The notes beneath the pieces were generated by a model. That model was not told where the DNA came from. It saw only the letters and a list, made by a program, of their open reading frames with translations, and searched no databases. The translations under genes were made by a program, and so were the position numbers. Shown one piece after another: positions 10,726 to 22,447 of a stretch of DNA of 64,000 nt (positions are counted from its first letter, which is position 1; each line of letters begins with the position of its first letter). Origin of the DNA: Pholiota molesta (lineage: Eukaryota > Basidiomycota > Agaricomycetes > Agaricales > Strophariaceae); NCBI GenBank assembly GCA_014925825.1, contig JACGCK010000129.1:62001-126000 (forward strand), given 5' to 3'.

Positions 10726-10883
10726 GGTGAAAAAGAGAGCGGAGGGAGCAGCTCTGCGGCGAGCAGCTCAGTCTGAGGGAACGTCGAGGTGGCGAGAGAA
10801 GAGAAATCTCGGCATCACCCGACGTTCTCACAAAGACATAAGTCTAATCCTTCGCTCGTACCTCGCTACGTAATAGACACCAA
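10726..10883 (-). repeat. Ngaro copy 1, 5' terminal repeat A1
   Basis: This is the 158-bp 5' end of the element on the minus strand, starting TTGGTGTCTATTACGTAGCG. It matches A2 (3113-3270) and the start of copy 2 (34822-34978). Confidence 0.85.
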
Positions 10884-12409
10884 GGTAGTTGGAGAAGAAT
10901 GAGTGAGAGAGTCGTTCCGTAACAACTTCCGTTCCAGCCCGCCAGCTCCATGTTAAAACTCCGATCCAACGACATTCAACGCCTGCACGCTCCTCCCCTG
11001 CACCCTCTACATTCCCTCCGGCGGAGACTCTATACGATGTGAGTGTGCGAATACAAAATCGGAATGTGAGCTCCACCCTTGAACCTGAGAGCGTCCGGCA
11101 TCGTTGTAAAAAATTCGCTCTCCATGCCGGGAAGCCCGGTCGACGCTCGGCATGCCAATATTGTCAATGTACATCTTCAACGCGTCGCTTGAAGCAATGG
11201 GAAAGAGTGTGACAGTCTTGCGCACACGACTAGCCGGTGACGTTCGTTCTGGAGGACGTGCTTTTATGTGATGCAGCCATTTGGGAACCAAATTCGTCTA
11301 TTGAAGTAAAGTAACCTATGAAGGATCAGCGAGCTAGAAGCGATAGAAACAATTTTACGGCGCTGATCCTCCTAATGCTATCCCTCTTCATAAAAGACGA
11401 CAAAATTATATAAACCATTAAAATTCTAAACAACATCAGAGTAAGAGCGCTGAGCTAACCTTTATGTCTGGGACGCAGATAAGCGCTCATCTGAGATAAC
11501 AGGAATGCGCAACAGAAGAGATCAAGAAAAAAGGAAAGAAGAATAACAGGAAAACTTGCGCACCGCGCCAAACCCACACAAGAACCTGCCGGAAAGAATT
11601 GCGCTGATTGAGAGCCAGTTATGGTTGTCTGTTTATATTAAGATATTCAATATCATACTGATACGCTTCGTAATTACACCTCTCCTGTACCCACACGCCC
11701 AGGAGGCCTGTACTTTATTTGAGACCACGAGCCCAGACTTTGTATTTCCTCGGAATCTCTGCGCTATGACGATTTATGTACAATATTTATGCTACTTCTT
11801 TGGTGTACTTATACGTATGGGTTGGGATGACTATGGCGTGGAGGAAAAGAGTGATTTAATTCTGGAGGGTCAGGAAGGATCACACGAGGGAGGGAATATC
11901 ATCGTTTGGGCCTATCCACGTCGCTGGTGAAGCGAACAATAGTGGGTCACCGTATCATCGCACGCTGGAGGCATGGGTACGCCAACGCCGGATGCAGATA
12001 ACATCGGAGTTCGACCTGGCTCTCCGAAGTTACGCTGCACCTGTGGCCCGCGAGCATATATATCCGGGCGCGGCGTCAATCACTCAGTGTTGAACCATCG
12101 CTGATGGTAATTACCAGTAGCCCCGCGGGCACACACGGTGCGCACGCTGGGGACGACGGGACGGCGCTACTGTCCAACACTGAGTACCACATCCGCGCAC
12201 GCCGAATGCGCTGCGAGATAACGGGGGCCTAAATCGGTCGCCAACCACCAGAGCGTCGCTGCACCTCCACAGATACGGATAGGGTCCGCAGTCGAGCCAT
12301 GATGAGAGAGTGCTCGCCCAGCTAGACCTGTCAGCAGTATCTGGAGACCAAAAAACCGAGCACGCACATCCGATGGGCGCTGACGACAGAGAAGAGGGCA
12401 GAATATTGT
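10884..12409. other. Flank of Ngaro copy 1; no recognised gene
   Basis: CCGTTCCAGCCCGC, a motif of the duplicated units, lies 46-59 bp to the right of the element end. A minus-strand frame at 11291-11007 (94 codons) has a protein-like composition, but I recognise no family. A TATA-like motif sits near 12056. Part of the block (11850-12035) is duplicated at 20575-20760. The segment about 12080-12400 resembles the inverted 30150-30400 beside R1 copy D. Confidence 0.4.
11850..12035 (+). repeat. Direct duplicate of 20575-20760
   Basis: Shared strings include GGGCCTATCCACGTCGCTGG, ACCGTATCATCGCACGCTGG and GATAACATCGGAGTTC. The two copies are in the same orientation and lie about 8.7 kb apart. No coding function is seen. 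Confidence 0.75.
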
Positions 12410-13650
12410 CTGAGTTGAGTTTAGAGACCATTCTTATACAGAACAACCCAGCGCTCACCTGGCACTAATAGCATCGGGCTGGGACAAAAGATCAACAGCC
12501 TGATACCAGCGCATCTCTCCGTAGTCAATCCAGACATCGAGGCACCTCCGCACTCTCCAACAACGAGAGAAAGAGCAACAGAGAGGAAGGAGGAAAAAAA
12601 AAGAAAGAAAGCAAAAAAAAAAGTGAAAAAGCAGCGAACTGCCGCACTAGTGCTCATTATCCCCGCCAACGCACATCAAATCTAAGAGAGGGCATTGCAC
12701 GGCAGGGTATATAGATCTCGTTATTGACGGCAGGCTAAGAACTCGCCAGCCGCACACATCGGCGCAGTCAAGCAATGAGGTACAATGCAAGACGCGAAAA
12801 TGCGTAGATCAATTACTGTGCCACGCATGCCCTCTCTGTCTCTGCCATCTGGGCTGGTGCACAGGCAATAACGGGGCAAGGTGGAATGAATTGGCATCGG
12901 AAACGAAAACGAAAATGGAGTAGGACGGCACACATCGGGGCGGCACACACCGTCGTTCCGTGCGCCGTAAGAGAGGATCATCACGAGTGGTTTTCTCCAG
13001 GACGACAGCCCAGCAGCAGGCGCATGATCGACAGCGATCGCGGCGTGCAGTGCAGGGCTATTCTCGCGGTGATCCCCTCTATGGGCGAACCGTGCACGAC
13101 GGCGCCGCCTAGACCCGCAGCACAGCAGACGATGAGACGACGGCGGTACAAATGTGATGAACACGGTTACGAGCGTCGCGGGATACAGCAGCACGAACAC
13201 GGCATAGCAAACAATAAGCGCAATAGGAACCAGGGCACCAGATGGGGACGCGCGTTCTGCGCTGGTCCATGGTGGGCTCTGGGAAGCGATTGGCCATTGC
13301 GATGCCGGGGCTTTGCATGATGTATGCATTGCGGAACAACGGGGGGTGGAGGGAACAACGATGATAGGAGAGTGCGCACCTGGATAGCCGCCGGCTGCCT
13401 CGGGATGCAGGCTGTCGTTTCTTCACCTGCAGGTTTCTACTCGCTGCTTGAGCATGGAAACTGTATATATGTCCGTTATTGCGTGGAAGTGGGGGAATGT
13501 TCTTCTGTTTCAAACCGTCAGCGGTCTTTATAGATAGAAAAATGCACGTCTGTTGTGGGGTTACCCTGGTCGATTACGATCTGGTTGAAGTGGCCGTTGA
13601 TGTCGCTGAGATTCGGAGGGCGGCACCTGCGTCCTAGGGCCGGCTTTAGA
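12410..13650 (-). repeat. Repeat family R1, copy B
   Basis: This copy is in the same orientation as C. It starts near GAGTTTAGAGACCATTC and ends near GGCACCTGCGTCCTAGGGCC. On the minus strand it contains a frame with a hydrophobic segment (ALVPIALIVCYAVFVLLYP) that is also readable in copy E. It lies just left of the inverted-duplication arm, and its flank 12080-12400 resembles that of copy D. Confidence 0.7.
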
Positions 13651-14459
13651 CGAGTTTGACGATCGCGCTATTGTTAAGGCAAGGGTCGGTGAGAGGTGTA
13701 TCAGGACATGTTGACTGGCGCCGCCAAAGGAAGAGGACGGAGATGGTAAAAGAACAGGTCAACCCATTTTTAAACTCCGATTGAATATCTGGATCTCTCC
13801 GTTCACAGCTGCCCATCTTCTCTCCGCTGTCCTCGAGCGCATCCTCTTTGCCGAGTCTGCTTTTGGCGGTACGCCTGTACCTCCACCTATGTCGTCGCTA
13901 AATCTTCTACGCACCTATCGCCATCCTCGGAGCGCCAATCGACAGCCCAACGGTGCGTGTGTGGTTGTCCGCTTTCTGCATCCCGTACCGTCGCTTTCCC
14001 ATCTCCTGATGAATCGATGACGATTCGCCGTGCTGACACTCCCACTTCACTCTTTCCAACCCTCTCTGCCTAGACCGTCCGACTGCTCCCTCTAGTCACA
14101 ATGAACAGTCACCATTCGACGCTCGTCCTCGCCGGGCCTAACTACCATCAGTCACACCACAAGCGATACGCCGTCGAGCAGGCAGCTGTGAATCCAGCGC
14201 GAAAAGCATCGCGAGGGGTGGCCTTGCTTTTCAGAGCACGGTCGCTGTGGGTTGACCCCGCACGCTCTGGCACACAGCGCATGCCCAAGCGACACGCGAC
14301 AGGCGTGCTGTGCCGAGCGCGCATGAGATGCAGCCCAACAGCCAGGTGCGTGCGCCGGCGTCGGCGCCCTCACCGCTGCAGGTCATAGATACTACAGCCA
14401 CGAGTCCGCACGCGCAGCTTTCGCTTGTTTATCCACACTGTCCTGACATGATCGTACAG

Positions 14460-14640
14460 GACACCGCGGTTCGCCGTGGTCAAATTCGGCACGCTCATCG
14501 AGCTCACGGACGAAGGCAAGCTGCCCCGCATAACATTTTGCCCGCATCCAACCAAATTCATGTTTAGCGGGCTACGCCTTATCCGCCCGGTGCTGTACTT
14601 TACTTTACGAAATGCCCGTCCGCATCGTCGTCACATCTGA
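14460..14640 (+). CDS. Conserved terminal exon of an unrecognised gene, left-arm copy
   Basis: After an acceptor-like GTACAG, a frame of 59 codons plus stop reads through FAVVKFGTLIELTDEGKLPR and then ITFCPHPTKF. The right-arm copy (48495-48315, minus strand) has the same length, same frame, no stop and nearly the same peptide, although surrounding sequence has diverged by indels. This supports coding origin. Upstream exons are unclear and have diverged between the arms (14101-14380 and 48780-48510), so either copy may now be broken. I do not recognise the family. Confidence 0.45.
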
Positions 14641-15189
14641 GATTCCTAGAGAGGACATCCGCGGCCAATTCAAGTTATCGGATCCGCTGTCCTGTGCCGT
14701 CTTGCGGATAACCGCTTGAGTATTGTGCGTTGTTGGGGCTGGTGGTTTTACCATTCCAGAGTCAAGACACGGATGCCAATTTGCTTGTTTTGCTGTGGGT
14801 CCTCTCGTGGAACGAATGACAATTGGCGAGGGCAGTCGATTTATATCATTAAGTAGTTCTGTTGTGGGATTTGTAACATGCATTGGCTCGCATCGATGCG
14901 ATGCCCCGCATCACTTGCTTGTATCCCGAATGCTAGAGGCATGATTCCGTCGCGATTTCGCAATTTCTAAGTAGTAATTCACTGCATACATCGACATTTT
15001 CAAGTATATCTTCCTCCATCCACGGTATGGAATTACTTAATCTACGTACATCAACATTGAAAGTTATACAGCAGTAACGTCAACGAAATTGCTCTTCTCA
15101 TTCAGCATAGTGTTCGAGAACTTAATCTCTGACATGGGAATTTTCACAGACAGCGTCCTCGAAACAAGGCAAAACATAAAAATATTGTC

Positions 15190-16460
15190 TACCTTCGAGT
15201 TTAGAGAACCATTCGTATGCAAAATAACCCAGCTCCCACCTGGCCTACGGACGTTGCTCCCGAAGCCAACACGTAGTATCAATGCGGATTAGCGTCACCA
15301 ACAACAGCGGAGTTGATCAGAAGATCAACAGCCCAATACCGGCGGCGCCTCTCTCGGTAGTCAATCCATCCACTCAAGCCGCTCCGATGACGGGAGAAAC
15401 CGCAAAAGAGAGGGGGGGAACAAATGCGAAGACGCAGCGAAATATCGCACTGGAGCTCATTATCGCCGCCAGCACACAGCGAGGCCAAGAGAGGGCATAA
15501 CACTACAAGTGATAATTCGTTAGATATGGCCATCGATGGCGGGCTAGGAACGTCGCTCGCCGCACACATCGGCGCAGTCAAGCAATGCGGCACAATGCAA
15601 GACGCGACAGGGCGCAGATCATGTTATCGTACCATGCACACCCTCTCTGGGCCCGGCGGGAACAGGCAATAACAAAGCAGGGCGGAATGAATTACGGGCA
15701 GCGGAAACGAAAACGGAGCAGGACTGCACACATCGGGGCGGCACACACCGTCGTTGCGTGCTCCGTAAGAGAGGATCATCACAGATATTTTTCTGGACTA
15801 GCAGCCCAGCAGCAGGCGCATGATCAGGCAGTGATCGCGGCGTGCAGTGCAGGGCTATTCTCGCAGTGATCGTGACCCCCTCTATGGACCACCCGTGAAC
15901 GACGGCGCGGCCTACACTTGCAGTACGGTAGATGATGAGACAACGGCGGTACCAATATGATGAACACGGTTACGAGCGCCGCGGGATATAGCAGCACGGA
16001 CACGGCATAGCAAACAATAAGCGCAATAGGAACCAGGGCACCAGATGGGGACGCGCGTTCTGCGCTGGTCCATGGTGGGCTCTGGGAAGCGATCGGTCAT
16101 TGCGATGCCGGGGCTTTGTATGCTGTATGCATTGCGGAACACTGGGGGGTGGGGGGAACAACGATGATAGCAGAGTGCGCACCTGGATAGCCACTGACCG
16201 CCTCAGGATGAAGGTCGTCGTCTCTGCACCTGTAGGCTTCTACTGACTGCTTGAGCATGGACGGATGGGCGTTTGTGTCGAAGTAAGGAAATATTCCTCT
16301 GCTTGGAACTGTTAGCGGTCTTTGGAGACAGAAAAATACAGAAAACACATCTGCTGAGGGTAAGGGAGAATGACCCTGATCGATTGTGATCTGGTTGAAA
16401 TGGCCGTTGATGGGGTTCGATGGGCGGCACCTGCGTCCTAGGGCCGGCTTTAGACACTAA
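15190..16460 (-). repeat. Repeat family R1, copy C
   Basis: This copy lies within the left arm and is the inverted partner of copy E (46340-47580). Shared strings include GATGGGGACGCGCGTTCTGC, CAGCCCAGCAGCAGGCGCAT and CGGCACCTGCGTCCTAGGGC. No intact long frame is conserved between all copies. Confidence 0.75.
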
Positions 16461-17059
16461 TTAAACGTTTGATATGAAGTTTAGAACTGATCTAGTTGCA
16501 GAGCATCGGCGCACTGACCTTGGCGTTGGGTACAGCCGATCCCACATGTACAGCGTTGGGCATTTGCCTAATCTCCTTCGTGTTCATCTCAAAGTGGGCG
16601 TCCTGTAGGTACTGGTTCGCGTACGCCCGCATATCGTAAGAGAGTCTGCCGAGCTTTAGAGGCTGCCTGAAGATATGCGCTTCCCATTGGACGCTAAGGT
16701 TCTGACGATTGATCAGTAAGAGTTCGTATGCATATGTGGGATGCCTGAAACTAACTGATTCAGGGCAGAGTTCAATAATCGCGCTATCGTTAAGGCATGG
16801 GTCGGTGATAGGTGTACGAGGACATGTATACTAGCGCTGGCAAAGGAGAACGGATGAGATGGTAAAAGAACAGGTCCGTTCCAGCCCGCTCAACCCATTT
16901 TAGAACTCCGATTGAATATCCTGGATCTCTCCGTTCACGACTGTTCATCGATTTCATCGTCCTCTCCGCTGAGTCTGCTTTTGGCGCTGCACCTCTACCT
17001 CCCCTACGTCGCAGCTAACTGTGCTGCGCACCTGTCGTCATCCGAGTGTGGTGATGATT

Positions 17060-19030
17060 ACATTTACAAAGCGTGGGAACAACGGTAAGCACACGCGTCG
17101 TTCCCAACTTCCCTGCTACGCCTCCTCTGCACCGAGCGGCCGCTCGAACTCTCTGATCCCATTCGCATCACACGGAAGACGGAAAACATAGACTGCATAG
17201 GCCACTTGTGGAGCGCAGGCATCGCAGGCAGGCGTGTGTGAGTCGCTGATCAGTCGACGATCTATCCTGCGATCTGAGAGCCGAGTTGCTGCGCACAGTG
17301 CTGCCAAAATGCATGGAATTGGACACCCCGCTGCTTGAACGCGGACCCAGCCCACGCCAACGCCTGAGCTGACATACCTCGCCACCAGGAGATGACGAAC
17401 AGGGCGGAGAGGGGCAGCAGCAGCAGCGGAGAAAGGCGTGGGCGCGGTCTGGCCGCCATCCATATGAGCCATTGGAAGTATGCGTTCCACCCGAGCTCGA
17501 TTGCCGTGTTCACGCCTACGCATAGTACCCAAGCCCAGTACGTTTTCGCCACCCGTCACCACTGGAGGCTCGCTGAGACCTTGCCCTTTTTACTACCAAA
17601 CAGGCGTCATGCAGCGCATCAGCGGTATGTAGCATCGGTGAGATTCAGTGATCTCTGCAGTTTCACAACCGATCTCGCCAATGATAGCTTTTCTCTTCTG
17701 ATTCGTCCTGATCTAGCTTTCGTTGTCTTCGTGAGTATCGATCTATAATTATCGTTTCTCCACTACTCCTTATCACGATACTGCAAATGCGCGAGGCGGC
17801 AGCGACTCGGTGTCGGACCACTGGGAGGCTAGTGCTCTTACCTTCCCCATGGCTTCCTGGGTTCTCCCTGAGGCAGCCTTGGGAACGTTGGCAGGAAGTT
17901 TCTAGCTTTTCAGTGTTGACCCCGAGCTCATTGCCATGTACGTGTTTGCGCATTCATAGCCAGTTTACCGCCCTGGAGCATGCCAGCTATGCAGTGTCTG
18001 CGCGAGTCTGGTATGATTGCTGATCCCATTTGTTCCGCACTATGCGTGGCAGTGCGCGATTACTACTGTGCTTTACCGTGCCTCCTTTCCGGTCGCACTC
18101 TTCGCACGAGCCCACGCCCGTTTCCAGTTCCAATGCTCTGTGAATAGAGAAGTGCTGCCTGCTACGTTGCCTTTGGACCCGATGGCGTGTGTTGTACATC
18201 TGCACGTACTTCGCACGCAGCTAGGTCTGGCCTTATGGCCAGTACTATTGCAGGGTCTAGATCACCCCGTATTCGAAGTGTCGCTTCTCTACTTCCTGCC
18301 GAGTGTTCATTTGTGGTTTGATTTTCGCTTTGGTGCGTAGATATATTGATTCATGTGTAGACATACATGCCTTTGGGTGTCTTGTATTGCGAAGATATTG
18401 TCAGTATCTCTTTAGCATGGACAAAGAAAAAATAGAGCGAGTACTCGTATTCATACATTTCATGTGCGCGTACTTCAACCAAACATCCTGGCAAGCCGAG
18501 CAAGACAGTACTGAGTATGCAGGAACACAGACGAGCAGGCAGGACGAGCTCGTGCGGTCCCGAGAAGGTTGGTTCTGATAAATCGATGACGTCCTGATTT
18601 GATGCCAAGGACAAGCGAGATAGCGAGGGAAGTTTATGTGTATGTATGGCCTTGCGGCTTTTCAGCGCATTGACCACTCCCTGATTGAATTACACGACGC
18701 CGTCAGTATGCTGTACTTACTCAGATGCCCCAGAGCTTGTTCTCGCTCGTCACTCGTCATCAACATCGTGCCTATCGACTTCCACGCCCGTTTCGGGGGC
18801 AAACACTACAAGTGCTGGCGACGCTGATAACCACTGATCGGCTGTGGTACGCGTCATCGCATTGTCCCATACATGCCGCGAAAACACGATTTATAATGCT
18901 GAACATGACTAAACTTACTACTGCGACAGATTTTGAGGACATCTTTTCACATGGTAGACGAGCGTCTACTGATAACGATCTTGCATTGGTAATAAGTATT
19001 TCTATGTTATTGCTGTTGAGCAATACGAAT
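17060..19030. other. Arm interior with remnants of an unrecognised gene
   Basis: Between about 17260 and 17950 short frames are shared with the right arm. One is a minus-strand frame with hydrophobic stretches (LSPLLLLPLSALFVISWW) at 17552-17262. Another peptide, ANARGGSDSVSDHWEA, reads plus at about 17783-17830 and minus in the right arm at about 33967-33920. Indels separate the copies, so these look like decayed exons. From 18000 to 19030 nothing coding is recognised. Confidence 0.35.
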
Positions 19031-19034
19031 TTCA

Positions 19035-19041
19035 TATAAAA
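19035..19041 (+). promoter_or_regulatory. TATA box of the left-arm SDR pseudogene
   Basis: TATAAAA lies 45 bp upstream of the ATG. The right-arm gene has its TATAAAAA at almost the same distance, and both are followed by GTTCGTTCTTCATAG. Confidence 0.6.
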
Positions 19042-19085
19042 TGTTCGTTCTTCATAGCTCTCAATAACACTATCCTCTATCGATC

Positions 19086-20151
19086 ATGTCTAGCCAAATA
19101 TATTTTGTTGCGGGAGCTTCACGAGGCATCGGTACGTCGACTGCACTTTCCCATTTCCTATCCACTAAATTTACTTTACAATTCACTACACAGGCTTAGC
19201 CATCGTCGACTCTATCGCGACCAAGGACCCCTCCGCCATCATCTACGCCGGCGCGCGCGATCCAGCCGGCGCTTCCCTACTCAAAGCGCTGGTGGCGAGG
19301 TATCCCGGACGCGTCGAGATCGTCAAGTACGTCGCCGGCGACAAGGAGGGCAATGATGCCGTCGCGGCGCAGATCAAGGCGAAGCACGGCAGGGTGGATA
19401 CCGTGATTGCCAACGCAGGTGATGTTCAGTATCTCTGCACTTCATGCTATGGTGTACTTACATTTACATCATATTAACTGTTAGGTATCGCAAATTATGC
19501 GGGAAAGGCTGTCGAAACGCCTGTGGACAAGTTCCAGGAGCATTTCTCGGTACGCTCACGCTCTCTCCGAACGAAAGTTGCACGAAAACTCACCCAACGA
19601 AAGGTCAACGTCCTCGGCCCCGTCGTCCTCTTCCAGTCCTTCAGCGGCGTGCTCAAAGCCAGTCCTCTGCCACGGTTCATCCCCATCAGTTCCGGCGGGG
19701 GAAGCATGGGGGCAACGCAGGCAGGGGTCCAGGGATGGACATCGCGGCCTACGGCGCGAGCAAGGCCGCGCTGAACTTCGTTACGCGGAAGATCCACTTC
19801 GAGAACGAATGGCTAAGTGCGTGATCGAATCTGGGCACTCCGTCGAGGATGCCGCGCTGACGCAGTCCACAGTCGCGTTCCCGCAATGTCCTGGGCCGGT
19901 TGAAACCGATATGGGTATGTGCCACTTCCATTATTGTACTTCTACCTCACTCGCTTGCTGACGCGCATTGGGTATGTACAGCAAGGTCCATTTTGACCGA
20001 AGCCGCGAGCGAGGAAAGCCAACGCCTCAGGAGCTCTATGCGTCAGCCGAACGTCGCCGCGGATATTATGGTGGATATCTTCATCACGTCCACGCGCGAA
20101 AAGAATGGAGGGCAGTTCCTGAATGTAGAGGGTGGCACGCATCCATGGTGA
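19086..20151 (+). pseudogene. Short-chain dehydrogenase/reductase, frameshifted copy
   Basis: The six-exon structure matches the intact right-arm copy (30845-31940): exons 19086-19131, 19194-19418, 19485-19549, 19604-19816, 19873-19914 and 19982-20151. The Rossmann motif GASRGIG, IANAG and YGASK are recognisable. In exon 4, about 19722-19745, the stretch between the SSGGGS segment and GMDIAAYG is 5 bases longer than in the intact copy, which breaks the frame before the catalytic Tyr. All splice sites and the final stop are kept, so inactivation looks recent. A sequencing error is possible but less likely. Confidence 0.82.
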
Positions 20152-20275
20152 TTTATACCGCCATTCCACATTGGATGTGTCGGTGTGCCTAGATGGCGCT
20201 TGGCCACTTGGTAATTGTGAGTTTGTAATTGGGGATACGTACATTGTTGATACTCTGAGCCCGTCATATGTAGGA

Positions 20276-22447
20276 GCGAGTCATATTTGGGACTAATTTT
20301 GCGCAAGGCATGTTCGTTATGATATCATAAATATAGGATTACATTTCAGGCAATTCGTATTCATCTTTTTCATCATTAAAAGAAATAGTCGCACTGCATG
20401 GGATTTCTACCCAGGCGCTCATGTCCTTCAAAGATTACATGTTTTTCATGATTTATCATCGTAAAGTATCCAAGAATAGCATCTTCGTTGCTGCATAAAT
20501 TGTAAACCAGGTCAACGCGTTTCTTTCCCAGTTCTTCCACGCGATTACGGTACGGACGCAAGGAGTGAATCAATTTTGGAGGGTCAGGACGATCCCACGA
20601 GTGAGGGAACATCATTTGGGCCTATCCACGTCGCTGGTTAAGCTAACAATAGTGGGTAACCGTATCATCGCACGCTGGAGGCGCGGGTGCGCCAACGCCT
20701 AACGCAGATAACATCGGAGTTCAACCAAAAGATCAACCCACTTGTGGCACCTGGCCCTCCGAAGTCAATCCTGAGTCCGGAGCATAGAAAAAAGCAAATA
20801 GAAATTTTGGGAACAAGATAAAAAGGAGCGCTCTCGCATATATTCTAGATCTATGCCGTCAGTGCGAAGGAATATTTCCCAGCAACCTCAACGCGATTGG
20901 GCCATGCAACATATGCAAGTGGGCACGAGATCAAGTATTGCTGTCTGTACAAATCCTCTCTATGTTCATGAAGAAAGGAGGGCAAACGACTGCGGGAAGT
21001 AAACGGACGAACACGAGGGAAGACAGTCACAGTCGTCATTCCGTGCGCCACAAGAGAGGACGATATGCAAGAGTGGTCCATCCAACCCTGCACCAGCAAC
21101 AGCTGTACATAATCGTGCATGATGCAGCACGGGGGCCTCGAGCCCACGGAAAGGCTGGATCTTCTGCGATCCTCTCTGGTGGATCAATTGTGAAGGACGA
21201 TGCGACCTAATAATTGAGACAGGTAGAATGCGACAATAGGAGCGCAAGAGTATCGGGTTATGAACCCCACAAGCGCGCATCTGCATTACGGATACGGCAC
21301 CAACAGACTCGGTATCAAAGAATCGAAGCACAGGAGATTTCCATATATTTCCATACGCTAGGCGTGTTCAGGGCGATACGCTTTCGAGGCGACAGGAAAA
21401 TATACGGATTTTTTGACACCGATTCTTTGTATGTCGCATGCGTTGTGGGACAGTAGAATATAGAAGATGGAGGAAAAAAGCGACGACTGGACGTTAACGA
21501 TGCCTGTCGTCGCATAGTGTTCGAACCTCGGTGCACATTACTGCGGTGGGGCCCGTGGACAGAAGGACTCAGAGTACGTACTTGTATGACCATCCATTTG
21601 TGTCTTTCTAATAGGGCCACAATAAACCTGGTGTCCATCGGGGAATATTCGTCGCGGATTGGCGGTAGTGGTGGATTGGAAGAGAGAGAGCTTTGTTGGT
21701 CGAATAAACATTAGCTGAGAGTTTCTTATCGATTGTGGTATCAGTGTCACGTCTTTTGATAGTCTACTCACATGTTCCCATCCGCAAATAGCCAACAAGG
21801 GCCTACCGGACCACCCCGAATGACGACAGGCAATGTCGAATATCGAACCTTCTCACTCAACTGACCTTTCCTGAGCTCAGATGCTACGATACGCCTCAAT
21901 TCAGCGTGCATGCATCGATCGGCCGCGGCAGATTTCAGTGGGAAGGAGTGTCATGTATCGTGTCCGAGCCTAAGACTTCAACGAGGGAGCTTCTTTGGCT
22001 GTTTTAAGAGAGAAAATTACAACCTAATATCCAATTACTCAATGAGAATAATAAGGAGAACATCAGGGAGAATGGTTACTTGATCTCGGTGTTCGGAAAC
22101 TTCGGATGGCAGGCCGCAGTATCTCCTCATAAAACTAGCGCGCATTGCAAAGTTGAGAGCGATGAAGGACAAAAGCAGCAAGTAAGTACGACGTGGAGAA
22201 CGGTAATTATCGATTATCGATTAGGGTTGTCAAAAATGCGTTCAAAGTTAATGGTGTCGTGTTTCCTGAACACGTCGTGCGTCTGAATCGCGTCGCGATC
22301 AACCATCAATGCATCACTGGACGCGCTATTTGTTGATGTTTGTTTCAGAAGGCGCAGCTATCAGGTCACCAAAGCAAGGGCCAGCCACCAACATCGATGT
22401 CGAGAGTCCATCACAGCCCTTGACAGACCCGCCAGCCAACTCCTACT
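20276..22447. other. Spacer with R1 fragments; no recognised gene
   Basis: 20940-21200 and about 21540-21640 hold short, scrambled pieces of R1: TTCCGTGCGCCACAAGAGAG resembles copies B and C, and a minus-strand IQVRTL peptide matches theirs. 20575-20760 duplicates 11850-12035. 21640-22447 shows nothing recognisable apart from the likely promoter of the HMG-box gene. Confidence 0.4.
20575..20760 (+). repeat. Direct duplicate of 11850-12035
   Basis: Same strings as listed for the partner. After GATAACATCGGAGTTC the two copies diverge. Confidence 0.75.

Larger units (their letters stand above)
2809..10883 (-). mobile_element. Ngaro-like tyrosine-recombinase retrotransposon, copy 1
   Basis: Reading on the minus strand, the order is A1 repeat (10883-10726), gag, RT-RNase H, tyrosine recombinase, B1 repeat, A2 repeat (3270-3113) and B2 repeat (3000-2809). 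This split-direct-repeat order, the YR instead of a DDE integrase, and the lack of any methyltransferase domain are the hallmarks of Ngaro rather than DIRS elements. B1 directly abuts A2, so the junction GACAAAGA|TTGGTG joins the two outer ends of the element, as expected for a circular intermediate. All three coding frames are open. A 2170-bp DNA transposon (3358-5527) interrupts B1; without it the element is about 5.9 kb. A second copy lies at 34822-45990 on the other strand. Confidence 0.9.
13740..20275 (+). repeat. Left arm of a large inverted duplication
   Basis: Block by block this arm is the reverse complement of the right arm (30725-34821 plus 45991-49221). Examples: 13740-14050 pairs with 48900-49221, 14100-14640 with 48315-48840, 15190-16460 with 46340-47580, 16740-16800 with 46000-46060, 17100-17990 with 33850-34700, and the SDR gene 19086-20151 with 31940-30845. 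The copies are clearly diverged, with many substitutions and indels. Two direct units are visible inside the arm: R1 followed by the block with the YR-insertion motif occurs at 12410-13990 and again at 15190-17060. Confidence 0.8.

Noticed and set aside
2809..10883. DIRS1-type rather than Ngaro-type element
   Set aside because: No methyltransferase domain follows RNase H, and the termini are split direct repeats rather than inverted repeats with an internal complementary region.
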